NCBI GenBank assembly: GCA_041652255.1
Contig: JBAZHT010000001.1
Location: 1-64,000, forward strand
Length of the DNA stretch: 64,000 nt
Direction of reading: 5' to 3'
From: DMER64 sp041652255
GTDB taxonomy: Bacteria; Bacteroidota; Bacteroidia; Bacteroidales; UBA932
Made by a program: the position numbers and the translations under genes. The notes beneath the pieces are model-generated. The model did not search any database. It saw only the letters and a program-made list of their open reading frames with translations, and had not been told where the DNA came from. Below, piece after piece: positions 7,867 through 16,178 of the stretch (position 1 is its first letter; the number at the start of each line of letters is the position of its first letter).

Positions 7867-7950
7867 ACAAGTCAATACGCACAAGTCAATACGCACAAGT
7901 CAATACGCACAAATCAATACGTACAAGTCAATACGTACAAGTCAATACGG
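7867..7950. repeat. 14-bp tandem repeat array
   Basis: Six head-to-tail copies of ACAAGTCAATACGC with changes only in the last base and one A for G. The unit is unrelated to the 38-bp or 51-bp units nearby. The array sits about 50 bases beyond the stop of lspA. The short unit is the kind that changes copy number by slippage. From 7951 to lspA there is only a short CTCCCTTCGGG-like hairpin. Confidence 0.9.
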
Positions 7951-7998
7951 TGGTACATTCGCTGCTCCCTTCGGGGCTGGCAAAGGTAAGGATTCTTT

Positions 7999-8625
7999 TT
8001 ATTTTTTGGAGAAAAATTTGTACTTGAAAATTAGCAGGTAAAGGGCGCCGCAGGTGATAGCAGAGTCGGCAATATTGAAGATGAACTGGAAGAAGACAAA
8101 GCGGCGGCCGCCCCAGATGGGGAAATTTTCGGGTAGGACTGTGTCAATCAGGGGAAAGTAGAGCATGTCTACTACTTTGCCGTGCAAAAATGTACCGTAG
8201 CCGCCTTCAGGAGGAAACATTTGGGCGACCTGGGTGACGCCGGATTCGTTGAAGATCAGTCCGTAGAAAGCGCAGTCTATTATGTTGCCAACGGCTCCTA
8301 CAAAGACCAGCGAAAGACCTACCAGGACGCCCATAGGGGTTTCGGGTTTTTTCAGCAACCTGACTATGTACCACATGATAAAGATGCTCAATCCTATACG
8401 GAACAGGCTCAGAATGAGTTTGCCGGCTTCTCCGCCAAAGACCATGCCAAAGGCCATGCCTTCATTTTCCACAAAAAACAGCTGGAACCATCTGCCCAAA
8501 ACAGGAACGCTTTGGTGAAGGGTAAAGTGGGTTTTTATCCAGATCTTAGAAAATTGATCCAGAATAAGAATGGTACTGATAATAATGGCTGTGATCTTAC
8601 CTCTGGATATTCTGCTTTTCCCCAT
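7999..8625 (-). CDS. lspA: Lipoprotein signal peptidase (signal peptidase II)
   Basis: The 208-residue inner-membrane aspartyl protease removes signal peptides from prolipoproteins. Visible motifs are DQFSK near the first membrane helix, VENEGMAFGM (NxGxAFG), GAVGNIIDC with the first catalytic Asp, and FNIADSAI with the second. The canonical Arg after the first Asp is Cys here, which is common in this phylum, as is the long insert (FNES...GGYGTFLHGKVVDML) between the last helices. Four membrane helices are visible. The gene follows the DksA-like gene after 7 bases, so the two form an operon. Confidence 0.95.
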   Translation of the reverse strand: MGKSRISRGKITAIIISTILILDQFSKIWIKTHFTLHQSVPVLGRWFQLFFVENEGMAFGMVFGGEAGKLILSLFRIGLSIFIMWYIVRLLKKPETPMGVLVGLSLVFVGAVGNIIDCAFYGLIFNESGVTQVAQMFPPEGGYGTFLHGKVVDMLYFPLIDTVLPENFPIWGGRRFVFFQFIFNIADSAITCGALYLLIFKYKFFSKK

Positions 8626-8632
8626 GGAACCT

Positions 8633-9055
8633 TTATTCTCTATTGTTCTTCGCTTCTACTGAAAGTGTTGCGTGAGGTACAAGGCGAAGGCGTTCTTTGG
8701 GTATGAGCTTTCCGGTTTCCCGGCAAACTCCGTACGTTTTGTTTTCAATTCGTACCAGCGCCATTTCCAGCGACTGGATGAATTTTTGCTGACGCATAGC
8801 AAGTTGACCGGCTTCTTCCTTGGAGAGGGCAGAAGCTCCTTCTTCCAAAACCTTGAATGTAGGAGATGTGTCTTCTGTATCGTTACTCTGGCTATGGGTC
8901 ACGATAGCTTTCAGTTCTTCATAATCGGCACGGGCCTGTGCCAGTTTTTCATTTATCAAGGCTTTGAATTCCTGGAGTTCCTGGTCTGAATAACGAACCT
9001 TTTCTCTTACCTCTTCCGTCGCTTTTGGAGCGCTTGTAGTTTTTTTCTTAGTCAT
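8633..9055 (-). CDS. TraR/DksA-like protein without a full zinc finger
   Basis: A 140-residue protein with a basic N-terminus, a long helical hairpin (about residues 25-100) and a C-terminal block YGVCRETGKLIPKERLRLVPHA. This matches the DksA/TraR family, whose members enter the RNA polymerase secondary channel, but only one cysteine remains of the C4 finger. Such finger-less forms are usual in Bacteroidetes. A transcriptional or stress role is inferred from the family. It is cotranscribed with lspA; a promoter-like element lies about 22 bases upstream. Confidence 0.8.
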   Translation of the reverse strand: MTKKKTTSAPKATEEVREKVRYSDQELQEFKALINEKLAQARADYEELKAIVTHSQSNDTEDTSPTFKVLEEGASALSKEEAGQLAMRQQKFIQSLEMALVRIENKTYGVCRETGKLIPKERLRLVPHATLSVEAKNNRE

Positions 9056-9077
9056 GGTTCTAATTTTTTGGGAAACA

Positions 9078-9108
9078 CAAATGTAGTATTTAATTATGAT
9101 TTGTCAAT
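9078..9108 (-). promoter_or_regulatory. Promoter of the DksA-like/lspA operon
   Basis: On the minus strand TACATTTG (9085-9078) matches the Bacteroidetes -7 consensus TAnnTTTG, with ATTG 19 bases upstream (9108-9105) as a near-consensus -33 box. The start codon lies 22 bases beyond, giving a short leader. The -33 part overlaps the 3' end of ileS. Confidence 0.5.
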
Positions 9109-12100
9109 ATGAATGTTCAGGGTGCCGTTTTCCCATTCTACAACATGCGCTGCAGGGGGTGAGGCAGACAGGGTGATCTCAGTGGCAAGCACCTGTTGGG
9201 CAATGTATTGGGAAAAATCTTTTAAGGCCTCGGCAACCTCACTACGGTCTTCCAAAACCACCCGTATCTTATCTGTGACTTCCAGACCTGTGTCTTTACG
9301 CAGGTTCTGTATCCGGTTGACCAATTCACGGGCAATTCCCTCCCTGCGCAGGTCTTCGGTTATGGTGACATCCAAAGCAACAGTCAAAGGTCCGTCGGTT
9401 GCTATAAGCCAGCCGGGCATATCCTGTGAGGTAATGGTGACATCGTCACGTTCCAGGAGAACGGGACCGGAGGTAAGGGCCAGGGTAAATGTACCGTTTT
9501 CAGTGGCTTTTTCAAGCTCATTGATCTCCTGCTGGGAAAAGCCGTTCAAAACAGCGGTGATCTCTTTCATTTGGGGACCGTATTTTTTCCCCAGCACTTT
9601 GAAATTGGGTTTAATGCCTTTGTGGATCAGTCCCGCTGTGTCGTGTATGAATTCCAGATCCTTGACGTTGACCTCACTCAGAATGATAGGACGCACCTGT
9701 TCCAGCTTTTCAGCCAGTGCAGGATCCAGCACGGGGATCAGGATCTTGCTCAGGGGTTGGCGTACTTTTATGTTGACTTTACGTCGCAAGGCAAGTACCA
9801 GCGAGGTACAACGCTGGGCCAGGTCCATGCGTTCTTCCAGGGCAGTATCTATATGGGTCTCATCGGCCACAGGCATCAATTCCAGATGTACGGAATCGTT
9901 GCCCGTTAAATCGGTATACAGCCGTTCCATATAAACCGGTGCCAGGGGCGCTCCCAGCAGGGCAACTGTTTTCAGGCAGGCAAACAAAGTCTGGTAAGCA
10001 GCTGCTTTCCGGCTGTCCATTTCACCTCCCCAAAAACGTTTGCGGTTCAGCCGAACATACCAGTTGCTCAACTGGTCACATACAAAGTCCTGGATCAAAC
10101 GTCCGGCAGTTGTGATGTCGTAATCCTCGTAGGCATTCAAAACTTTGATGGTCAGTGTATTGAGCAGCGAAATGATCCAGCGGTCTATCTCGGGCCGTTG
10201 CTCTACGGGGACCCATCCGGTTTGATCAGGACCTGCCTGGGCAGTGGTAAAACAGTCCACATTAGCATACAGGGCAAAGAAAGAATACGTATTGTAGAGT
10301 GTCCCGAAGAATTTGCGTCGGATCTCGTCCACTCCACCCTCGTCAAAGCGCAGGTTGTCCCAGGGCTGGGCATTGGTCATCATGTACCAACGCAGTGGAT
10401 CGGCTCCGTATTTGTCCAGCATCGTGAAAGGATCCACGGTGTTGCCTAGGCGTTTGCTCATCTTGTTGCCGTTCTTGTCCAGGATCAGCCCGTTGGAAAG
10501 CACGTTGCGGAAACATACGCGGTCGTTGACCATGGCGGCAATGGCATGGAGCGTGAAAAACCACCCGCGGGTCTGGTCCACCCCCTCGGCAATGAAATCG
10601 GCTACCTGCCCGAAAGCAGGGGTTCCCAGATTTTTCAGGCCTTCCTGCGAAAAGGGCATGGAGCCCGAATCAAACCAGACATCTATCAGATCGGATTCCC
10701 GTCGCATGGGTTTTCCTTTTGCCGAGGCAAGGATCCATTCGTCCACAAAAGGACGGTGCAAATCAATTTTGTCGTAATTCTGCGGTGTGAAATCTCCCGG
10801 AATAAAACCTTTGTCTTTCAGGGGGTTGGACTTCATGAATCCTTGTTTAACGGAATCTTCCAGGGCATCGTACAATTCCTGCAATGACCCTATGCAGCAT
10901 TCCTCGCTGCCGTCTTCGGTGCGCCATACGGGAAGAGGCGTACCCCAGAAACGACTGCGGGAAAGGTTCCAGTCCTGTAGGTTTTCCAGCCATTTTCCAA
11001 ACCGACCCGTCCCCGTAGAAGCGGGTTTCCAGTTGATGGTGTTGTTCAACTCTATCATGCGGTCCTTCACGGCTGTGGTACGGATGAACCACGAATCCAG
11101 CGGGTAATAAAGAACCGGTTTATCAGTCCGCCAGCAATGGGGGTAATTGTGGACCATTTTTTCTATACGAAAGACCAGTCCGTTCTTTTTCAGCCACATG
11201 CAAATATCCACATCCAAAGAATCAAACATTCCGTTTTGTTCTTTCTCTTCGGTCCATTGGGGATCGTAAACGTTTTTCACAAACCGCCCCGCAAAGGGTC
11301 TGTACTGATCCACATTGACGCGGGAGGCCACAAAAGCCGGATCCAGTTCTTCAGGAAGGTAGAATTTTCCGGTCTTGTCCACCATGGGGCATGATGCCCC
11401 GTTTTTGTCGGTCAAAAGTAAGGCGGGTATACCGTATTTTTTGGCAACCTTATTGTCGTCATCCCCAAATGTAGGGGCAATGTGTACGATCCCGGTTCCC
11501 TCTTCCGTGGTGACAAAGTCTCCGGTAATTACCCGAAATGCTCCTTCCCCCGGATTGATCCAGGGCAAAAGCTGGCTATAACGGATCCCTTCCAGGTCTT
11601 TTCCGGTATACGTTCCGGGTTCCTGAACATAAGGAACGGTTTTATCCCCCGGTTTGTAAGAAGCCATGGGTATTTCCGCATTTTTGGCAGGAAAAAGGGT
11701 TTCTTTCAGGCCTTCAGCCATAACCACGGAAACCGGGTCTCCCGTATAGGGGTTGAAAGTTCGCAGTTTAATATAGCGTATGCCCGGCCCTACACACAAA
11801 GCCGTATTGGAGGGCAATGTCCACGGAGTGGTAGTCCAGGCCAGGAAATACACCTGTTCGCCCTGCACGTTGAAAAGAAACCTGCTTTTCTCGTCCGGGA
11901 TCACGGCAAATTGTGCAGTACAGGTTGTGTCTTTTACGTCTTTGTAACAGCCGGGCTGGTTCAGCTCGTGGGAGCTTAGTCCCGATCCGGCGGCCGGAGA
12001 ATAGGGTTGTATGGAATATCCTTTGTAGAGGAATCCCTTTTTATGGATCTCCTTCAGCAGGTACCATACGGTTTCGATATAAGAATTGTGATAGGTCACG

Positions 12101-12543
12101 TAGGGATGACTCATATCTACCCAATAGGCCATCTTTTGTGTCAGGCTTTCCCATTCCCTGGTATATCGCATCACTTCCTTGCGGCATATGGCGTTGTATT
12201 CTTCCACGGATATGGTTTTGCCGATATCTTCCTTGGTAATGCCCAGCATCTTTTCAACGCTCAGCTCTACGGGCAACCCGTGGGTGTCCCAGCCAGCCCT
12301 TCTTTCCACCCGGAAACCCCGCTGTGTCTTGTACCTGCATACCACATCCTTAATTGTGCGTGAAATGACGTGATGGATGCCGGGTTTCCCGTTTGCCGAG
12401 GGGGGGCCTTCAAAGAAAATGAAGGCAGGTGCTTCGGGACGTTCGTCAATGCTACGGCCAAAAGTATTGCGCTTATTCCATAATTCAACAATTTCATCCT
12501 GGATGGCTGGCAGGTCAAGGTTCTTATATTCAGGGAACTTCAT
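9094..12543 (-). CDS. ileS: Isoleucine--tRNA ligase
   Basis: Class I aminoacyl-tRNA synthetase charging tRNA-Ile, 1149 residues from the chosen start. The HIGH element is the variant GIHHV, the KMSKS element is KMSKRLGN, and the editing domain is present between them (TTTPWTLPSN, with the WTTTPWT signature). The length, the KMSKR variant and the long C-terminal region without the zinc-binding Cys set are those of the eukaryote-like IleRS type. The start at 12543 (MKFPEYKNLD) fits the family; the 27 codons upstream lie in the divergent promoter. Transcribed away from cvpA. Confidence 0.97.
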   Translation of the reverse strand: MKFPEYKNLDLPAIQDEIVELWNKRNTFGRSIDERPEAPAFIFFEGPPSANGKPGIHHVISRTIKDVVCRYKTQRGFRVERRAGWDTHGLPVELSVEKMLGITKEDIGKTISVEEYNAICRKEVMRYTREWESLTQKMAYWVDMSHPYVTYHNSYIETVWYLLKEIHKKGFLYKGYSIQPYSPAAGSGLSSHELNQPGCYKDVKDTTCTAQFAVIPDEKSRFLFNVQGEQVYFLAWTTTPWTLPSNTALCVGPGIRYIKLRTFNPYTGDPVSVVMAEGLKETLFPAKNAEIPMASYKPGDKTVPYVQEPGTYTGKDLEGIRYSQLLPWINPGEGAFRVITGDFVTTEEGTGIVHIAPTFGDDDNKVAKKYGIPALLLTDKNGASCPMVDKTGKFYLPEELDPAFVASRVNVDQYRPFAGRFVKNVYDPQWTEEKEQNGMFDSLDVDICMWLKKNGLVFRIEKMVHNYPHCWRTDKPVLYYPLDSWFIRTTAVKDRMIELNNTINWKPASTGTGRFGKWLENLQDWNLSRSRFWGTPLPVWRTEDGSEECCIGSLQELYDALEDSVKQGFMKSNPLKDKGFIPGDFTPQNYDKIDLHRPFVDEWILASAKGKPMRRESDLIDVWFDSGSMPFSQEGLKNLGTPAFGQVADFIAEGVDQTRGWFFTLHAIAAMVNDRVCFRNVLSNGLILDKNGNKMSKRLGNTVDPFTMLDKYGADPLRWYMMTNAQPWDNLRFDEGGVDEIRRKFFGTLYNTYSFFALYANVDCFTTAQAGPDQTGWVPVEQRPEIDRWIISLLNTLTIKVLNAYEDYDITTAGRLIQDFVCDQLSNWYVRLNRKRFWGGEMDSRKAAAYQTLFACLKTVALLGAPLAPVYMERLYTDLTGNDSVHLELMPVADETHIDTALEERMDLAQRCTSLVLALRRKVNIKVRQPLSKILIPVLDPALAEKLEQVRPIILSEVNVKDLEFIHDTAGLIHKGIKPNFKVLGKKYGPQMKEITAVLNGFSQQEINELEKATENGTFTLALTSGPVLLERDDVTITSQDMPGWLIATDGPLTVALDVTITEDLRREGIARELVNRIQNLRKDTGLEVTDKIRVVLEDRSEVAEALKDFSQYIAQQVLATEITLSASPPAAHVVEWENGTLNIHIDKS

Positions 12544-12565
12544 ATTAAAACGGGGTAAAAAATAG

Positions 12566-12600
12566 TTTGCAAAGATACGAATCTTAGCTATCTTTGGAAA
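12566..12600. promoter_or_regulatory. Symmetrical divergent promoter of cvpA and ileS
   Basis: Plus strand: TTTG (12566-12569), 19 bases, TATCTTTG (12589-12596), a perfect Bacteroidetes promoter for cvpA. Minus strand: TATCTTTG (12577-12570) with TTTC 19 bases upstream (12600-12597) for ileS. The two -7 boxes are exact inverted repeats 11 bases apart, and each -33 box abuts the opposite -7 box, so polymerase cannot occupy both at once. Confidence 0.75.
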
Positions 12601-12601
12601 C

Positions 12602-13108
12602 ATGTTAGCGAAACTTTCACTCAATTACATAGATATCATACTTTTAATAGTATGGATACTGGCTATTATTGAAGGACTGAGCAAGGGGCTCATCAAACAG
12701 GTTTTTGGTATTCTGGCACTGATACTGGCTTGCTATTTTTCGTTTCATTTCTCGGGATTTGCCGCTGACCGCATTGTGGAATGGTTCGGATGGAACGGAG
12801 ACGGCCTGAAGATCGTGGCCTTTGTGGTGACATTCGTTATCGTACTTATTGTTGTCTCGTTATTGGGACGTCTTCTGGACCGACTTTTGAAAATTGTCCT
12901 TCTGGGATGGCTCAACCGTCTGACGGGAGCTATATTCGGGTGGATAAAATGGAATATTCTGCTTGTCATTTTATCCTATGTTTTGACCCTGATCAACGAC
13001 TATGCACCGTTCCTGCCGACAGAAGCTTTTGAGGCTTCCCGCCTGTATCCGGTAGTAGAGAAATTTTCTTCCATCTTGATGCCGTACCTGCCCTTCCCGG
13101 GATCATAA
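12602..13108 (+). CDS. CvpA family membrane protein
   Basis: A 168-residue protein with four hydrophobic segments (about 12-28, 33-52, 70-95 and 112-130) and the CvpA-type opening YIDIILLIVWILAIIEGLSK. Members are implicated in colicin V production, envelope stability and bile tolerance; no enzymatic function is known. The -7 box ends 5 bases before the ATG, so the mRNA may be leaderless. It directly precedes the peptide-export locus, separated by about 80 bases with a separate promoter. Confidence 0.85.
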   Translation: MLAKLSLNYIDIILLIVWILAIIEGLSKGLIKQVFGILALILACYFSFHFSGFAADRIVEWFGWNGDGLKIVAFVVTFVIVLIVVSLLGRLLDRLLKIVLLGWLNRLTGAIFGWIKWNILLVILSYVLTLINDYAPFLPTEAFEASRLYPVVEKFSSILMPYLPFPGS

Positions 13109-13177
13109 TTGTCCCACTTCCTTTTTTTTGTTTGATCCTTTTATTTTTATTGTCCCGGAATTTTTATTCCCACGGGT

Positions 13178-13185
13178 TAGGTTTG
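13178..13185 (+). promoter_or_regulatory. Candidate -7 box of the peptide-export operon
   Basis: TAGGTTTG matches TAnnTTTG and ends 4 bases before the ATG at 13190, the same geometry as at cvpA, rlmH, hpt and xseA. No clear TTTG lies 19-21 bases upstream. It suggests that the small membrane gene is the first cistron of the operon and is read from a leaderless transcript. Confidence 0.45.
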
Positions 13186-13189
13186 CAAC

Positions 13190-13507
13190 ATGAAGGCAAT
13201 CCAAAAACCGTCCTATCCCGCTCTTGCGGGCACGTCAATCAACGAGGAGATCTTTGACAGGAAAGATAAGAAGGGGTTTTTCATTTTTTTCATAGCGATT
13301 ATCGTAGCTACCGTGACAGGGATGGTTGCCTTTCTGTTGTTCGTATCCACGGAGTTGTCCGGTGTGAAGGGTTCGGGAAGTGTCGTAAACGGGGACGTGC
13401 GGGCTCTGTTTTCGGCATGCGAACCGGTGCGGGAAGAAGGGACAGCTCCGTTTTTAAAAGAAGGTGGGGATGGGAAAAATAAAATTCAGGCAACACCATG
13501 TGAGTGA
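13190..13507 (+). CDS. Small single-pass membrane protein heading the export operon
   Basis: A 105-residue protein with a charged N-terminus (FDRKDKKG), one strong membrane helix (about residues 30-52) and a 50-residue tail with two cysteines (Cys77 and Cys104). I recognise no family. Its end overlaps the exporter start by 38 bases, and a -7 box sits just before its ATG, both arguing for a real gene. It could be an exporter accessory or an adaptor-like anchor; that is speculation. A frame artefact in an operon leader remains possible. Confidence 0.5.
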   Translation: MKAIQKPSYPALAGTSINEEIFDRKDKKGFFIFFIAIIVATVTGMVAFLLFVSTELSGVKGSGSVVNGDVRALFSACEPVREEGTAPFLKEGGDGKNKIQATPCE

Positions 13508-15677
13508 TTGCGGAGCGGCATGCCTGGCGTCTGCTGCTGCCTGGTTCGGTTTACGCTTTCCTCTGGAGCAGATCCGGCAAATGAGCGGTACGCAGACGCA
13601 CGGCATTTCCGTCCAGGGAATCCGGGAAGGGGCACAGGCATTGCATCTGATAGCAGAAGCCTACGGACGCCCGGGACAGGCTAACCCGGCAGATGAAACA
13701 ACATTGATGAACATTCCCGTCCCGTCTGTTTTTCATTTTCTGAAACCAAACGGATACACACATTTTGTGGTTTTTTACGGCCTGACTTCCGGCCGTTTTG
13801 GCAGAAAAAGAAAATGCCGTATCATGGATCCGGAAGACGGCAGGATGCACCGGCAACCGGTAAGGTATGTGCTTTCCCTCTGGACTGGTGTGATTGTGAC
13901 CCTCCGGCCCGGTCCGGATTTTAAAAAAGGGAACTTTATACCCGGGTTCATTCACCGCGTAAAGGTTTTGATGAAAGGACAAAAGCGACTGTTCTTTAAC
14001 GGACTGGCTGCTTCTTTTCTATACACTTTTACAGGCATAGCCTCTGCCCTGTTCCTGCAGCAGATAGCAGACAAGGTTATCCCCGGGGGACAGGAAAACG
14101 TGCTGCGGATTTTGGGATTTTCCATGTTATATATTGCCGTTTGTGCCATGGCCCTTAATATATTCAGGGTACGTTTTCTTTTACGTACCGGATTTAGGAC
14201 CGCCATGCGTCTGGCTACCGGGTTTTACCGGCACCTGATGTACCTGCCTCAACGGTTCTTTGATCAAAGGCCCTCGGGGGAGCTGGTAGCCCGAATGAAT
14301 GATACTTTCAAGGTAAGCAATTTTCTGAGTAACGGTTTGATGAATATTGCGCTGAGCGTTTTTACGTTGTTTTTCTCTTTTGGGATCATGTGGCTGTTCA
14401 ACCGGAAACTCACCCTCATATGCCTGGCATGCCTCCCCCTTTACGCAGTCATATATTACCTGTTTGACCGGAGGAATAAAAACACACAACGCCTGATCAT
14501 GACTTCACAGGCTGCTCTGGAATCGGAACTGGTGGACTCTCTGCACGGAACGGCCCAGATAAAATACAGTGCGGCCCAGGAACATATTATTCGTAAAATC
14601 CGGGAACACTTTGGCCTGTACATACGACATGCCTATCGTGGAGGGATGAATCAGCTGGGTGCCGCAACAGGAGGTGATGTAATCAACCGCGGATCGGGGC
14701 TTGCAATTTTGTGGCTGGGAACAACCTTTGTCACACAGGATATAATGAGTTTTGGGGAATTGTTGTCTTTTTATGCCCTGACTGCATATTTTTCAGCTCC
14801 AATAAGCGAGATCATCGGGTTCAGCCAAAAATACCGGGACGCCCGGATCGCGGGAGAGCGTCTTTTCGAGATCATGGAACTGGAAACGGAGCAGGATCCA
14901 TCGGGAAATGAACCGGAACGCCGGGAAAATCCGTTACCGGATACTCATGAAGAGAACCTGGTCATCGAACAAATTTACTTCCATTACCCGGGCAGAATGG
15001 TCCTGTTCCGGGACTTCAGTTATGTTTTTCCTGCAGGGAGCATCACAGGAATTGCCGGCGAAAGCGGCTCGGGTAAGAGCACCCTGGGGCAGCTGTTGCT
15101 CAGGATGTATAAACCGGAAAGGGGTACCATCCGGCTGGGAAATATACCCGCCTGTGAGATACCGTTGAATACGTGGCGTAAATTAGTAGGCATCGTGCCT
15201 CAGAAAGCCGATCTGTTCCGGGGAAACATCCTGGAAAATATAACCCTGGGGGATCAGGATCCTGATATGGACCGGGTACTTACGCTTTGCAGGCAGCTGG
15301 GATTGGATTCTTTTCTGGATGCCCTGCCAAGGGGGATATTGACTCCGGTTGGAGAACAGGGTATACAGCTATCCGGGGGACAGCGTCAGCGCATAGCCCT
15401 GGCACGTGCCGCTTACCGCAGGCCCCGCTGGCTCATACTTGACGAGGCAACATCCTCCCTGGACAGTACCTCGGAGACGTATGTGATGGAAGCGTTGCTA
15501 TGCTGGAAAAGAGAGGGAACCGGGATTATAATTATCGGGCACAGGATGTCTACATTGTCTGTCGCCGGAACGGTTTTGTTGTTGGAAAACGGCCGTATAG
15601 CGGAACGGGGCGATCACAGGGAACTGATGGATAAAAACGGGAAATACGCTGTTTGGTGCAAACAGCAGGGATTATAA
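13470..15677 (+). CDS. C39 peptidase-containing ABC transporter (PCAT)
   Basis: A 735-residue fusion that cleaves double-glycine leaders and exports the peptide. Residues 1-145 are the C39 protease: oxyanion Gln8, Cys14 in SDCGAACLA, His98 in GYTHFVVFYG and Asp120 in IMDPEDG, all intact. A six-helix exporter domain follows (about 165-450), then the ATPase with Walker A GESGSGKST (530-538), LSGGQRQR, WLILDEATSSLD and the H-loop GHR. The ATG at 13470 is preferred over GTG 13464. Two small genes with matching GG leaders follow directly, and a TolC-type channel and an adaptor complete the route out of a Gram-negative cell. Confidence 0.95.
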   Translation: MGKIKFRQHHVSDCGAACLASAAAWFGLRFPLEQIRQMSGTQTHGISVQGIREGAQALHLIAEAYGRPGQANPADETTLMNIPVPSVFHFLKPNGYTHFVVFYGLTSGRFGRKRKCRIMDPEDGRMHRQPVRYVLSLWTGVIVTLRPGPDFKKGNFIPGFIHRVKVLMKGQKRLFFNGLAASFLYTFTGIASALFLQQIADKVIPGGQENVLRILGFSMLYIAVCAMALNIFRVRFLLRTGFRTAMRLATGFYRHLMYLPQRFFDQRPSGELVARMNDTFKVSNFLSNGLMNIALSVFTLFFSFGIMWLFNRKLTLICLACLPLYAVIYYLFDRRNKNTQRLIMTSQAALESELVDSLHGTAQIKYSAAQEHIIRKIREHFGLYIRHAYRGGMNQLGAATGGDVINRGSGLAILWLGTTFVTQDIMSFGELLSFYALTAYFSAPISEIIGFSQKYRDARIAGERLFEIMELETEQDPSGNEPERRENPLPDTHEENLVIEQIYFHYPGRMVLFRDFSYVFPAGSITGIAGESGSGKSTLGQLLLRMYKPERGTIRLGNIPACEIPLNTWRKLVGIVPQKADLFRGNILENITLGDQDPDMDRVLTLCRQLGLDSFLDALPRGILTPVGEQGIQLSGGQRQRIALARAAYRRPRWLILDEATSSLDSTSETYVMEALLCWKREGTGIIIIGHRMSTLSVAGTVLLLENGRIAERGDHRELMDKNGKYAVWCKQQGL

Positions 15678-15750
15678 AAGCAAACGCGCGATTGCCGGCG
15701 GAATCTCACGCGCCTGAACGGTGAGAACTAATTTATTAAAACCTAAAAGT

Positions 15751-15975
15751 ATGAGTGATTATGTGATGCGGAATTTTGGGTTCACTCCACTGGACCAAAC
15801 GGCCCGGTGCGTGGTTACCGGAGGAGAATCCGAGTATGGTGCCCTGGGAGATATCCTGGAGGACCTGCTCAACGGACTGGCGGGAAAAATGGGTAAAGCA
15901 GGGATACTGGTTACCACTCTTGCCAAAAACATTGACAGTTTTATTGACGGATTCAGAGCGGGATGGAACAAATGA
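15751..15975 (+). CDS. Double-glycine leader peptide A (putative bacteriocin or signal)
   Basis: A 74-residue peptide. Residues 1-25 form a leader ending RCVVTGG with Phe-15, Leu-12, Val-4, Gly-2 and Gly-1, the pattern cut by C39 exporters. The predicted 49-residue core is helical, Gly-rich, slightly acidic (about -2) and has GFRAG (GxxxG) near its end and AGKMG in the middle. The ATG at 15751 is used; an in-frame start at 15721 would add ten unlikely residues. Its stop overlaps the start of peptide B (ATGA). The leader shares the F..L....C.VTGG layout with peptide B. No known family is recognised. Confidence 0.8.
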   Translation: MSDYVMRNFGFTPLDQTARCVVTGGESEYGALGDILEDLLNGLAGKMGKAGILVTTLAKNIDSFIDGFRAGWNK

Positions 15976-16178
15976 AAACGTCAGACTGCCCTCAATACAT
16001 GCCGGGCTTTGTGTCGCTGAGCGACAACGCCTGCTGTGCCGTCACAGGAGGAATGTCCGATTTTGATGCCGACCTGGCATACAAATTCGGAGAGATCCTG
16101 GGACAGGCATTCCGTACTCTGTACGATATGGGATGCATCCTGTTCGGTAAACTTACAAAAGCGGCCGTACCGGCCTGA
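15972..16178 (+). CDS. Double-glycine leader peptide B (putative partner of peptide A)
   Basis: A 68-residue peptide. The 27-residue leader ends CCAVTGG and has Phe-15, Leu-12, Val-4, Gly-2 and Gly-1. The predicted 41-residue core begins MSDFDADLAYKFG, carries GEILG (GxxxG) at core positions 13-17 and a single Cys at 28, and has a net charge near -1. Leader but not core resembles peptide A, as expected for two substrates of one exporter. The ATG at 15972 is coupled to the stop of peptide A; ATG 15963 is possible. Its TGA shares a base with the ATG of the CPBP gene. Confidence 0.8.
   Translation: MKTSDCPQYMPGFVSLSDNACCAVTGGMSDFDADLAYKFGEILGQAFRTLYDMGCILFGKLTKAAVPA

Noticed and set aside
15678..15750. 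Attenuator hairpin between the exporter and peptide A
   Set aside because: GCGCG/CGCGC arms are short (5 bp) with a long loop; too weak to claim.
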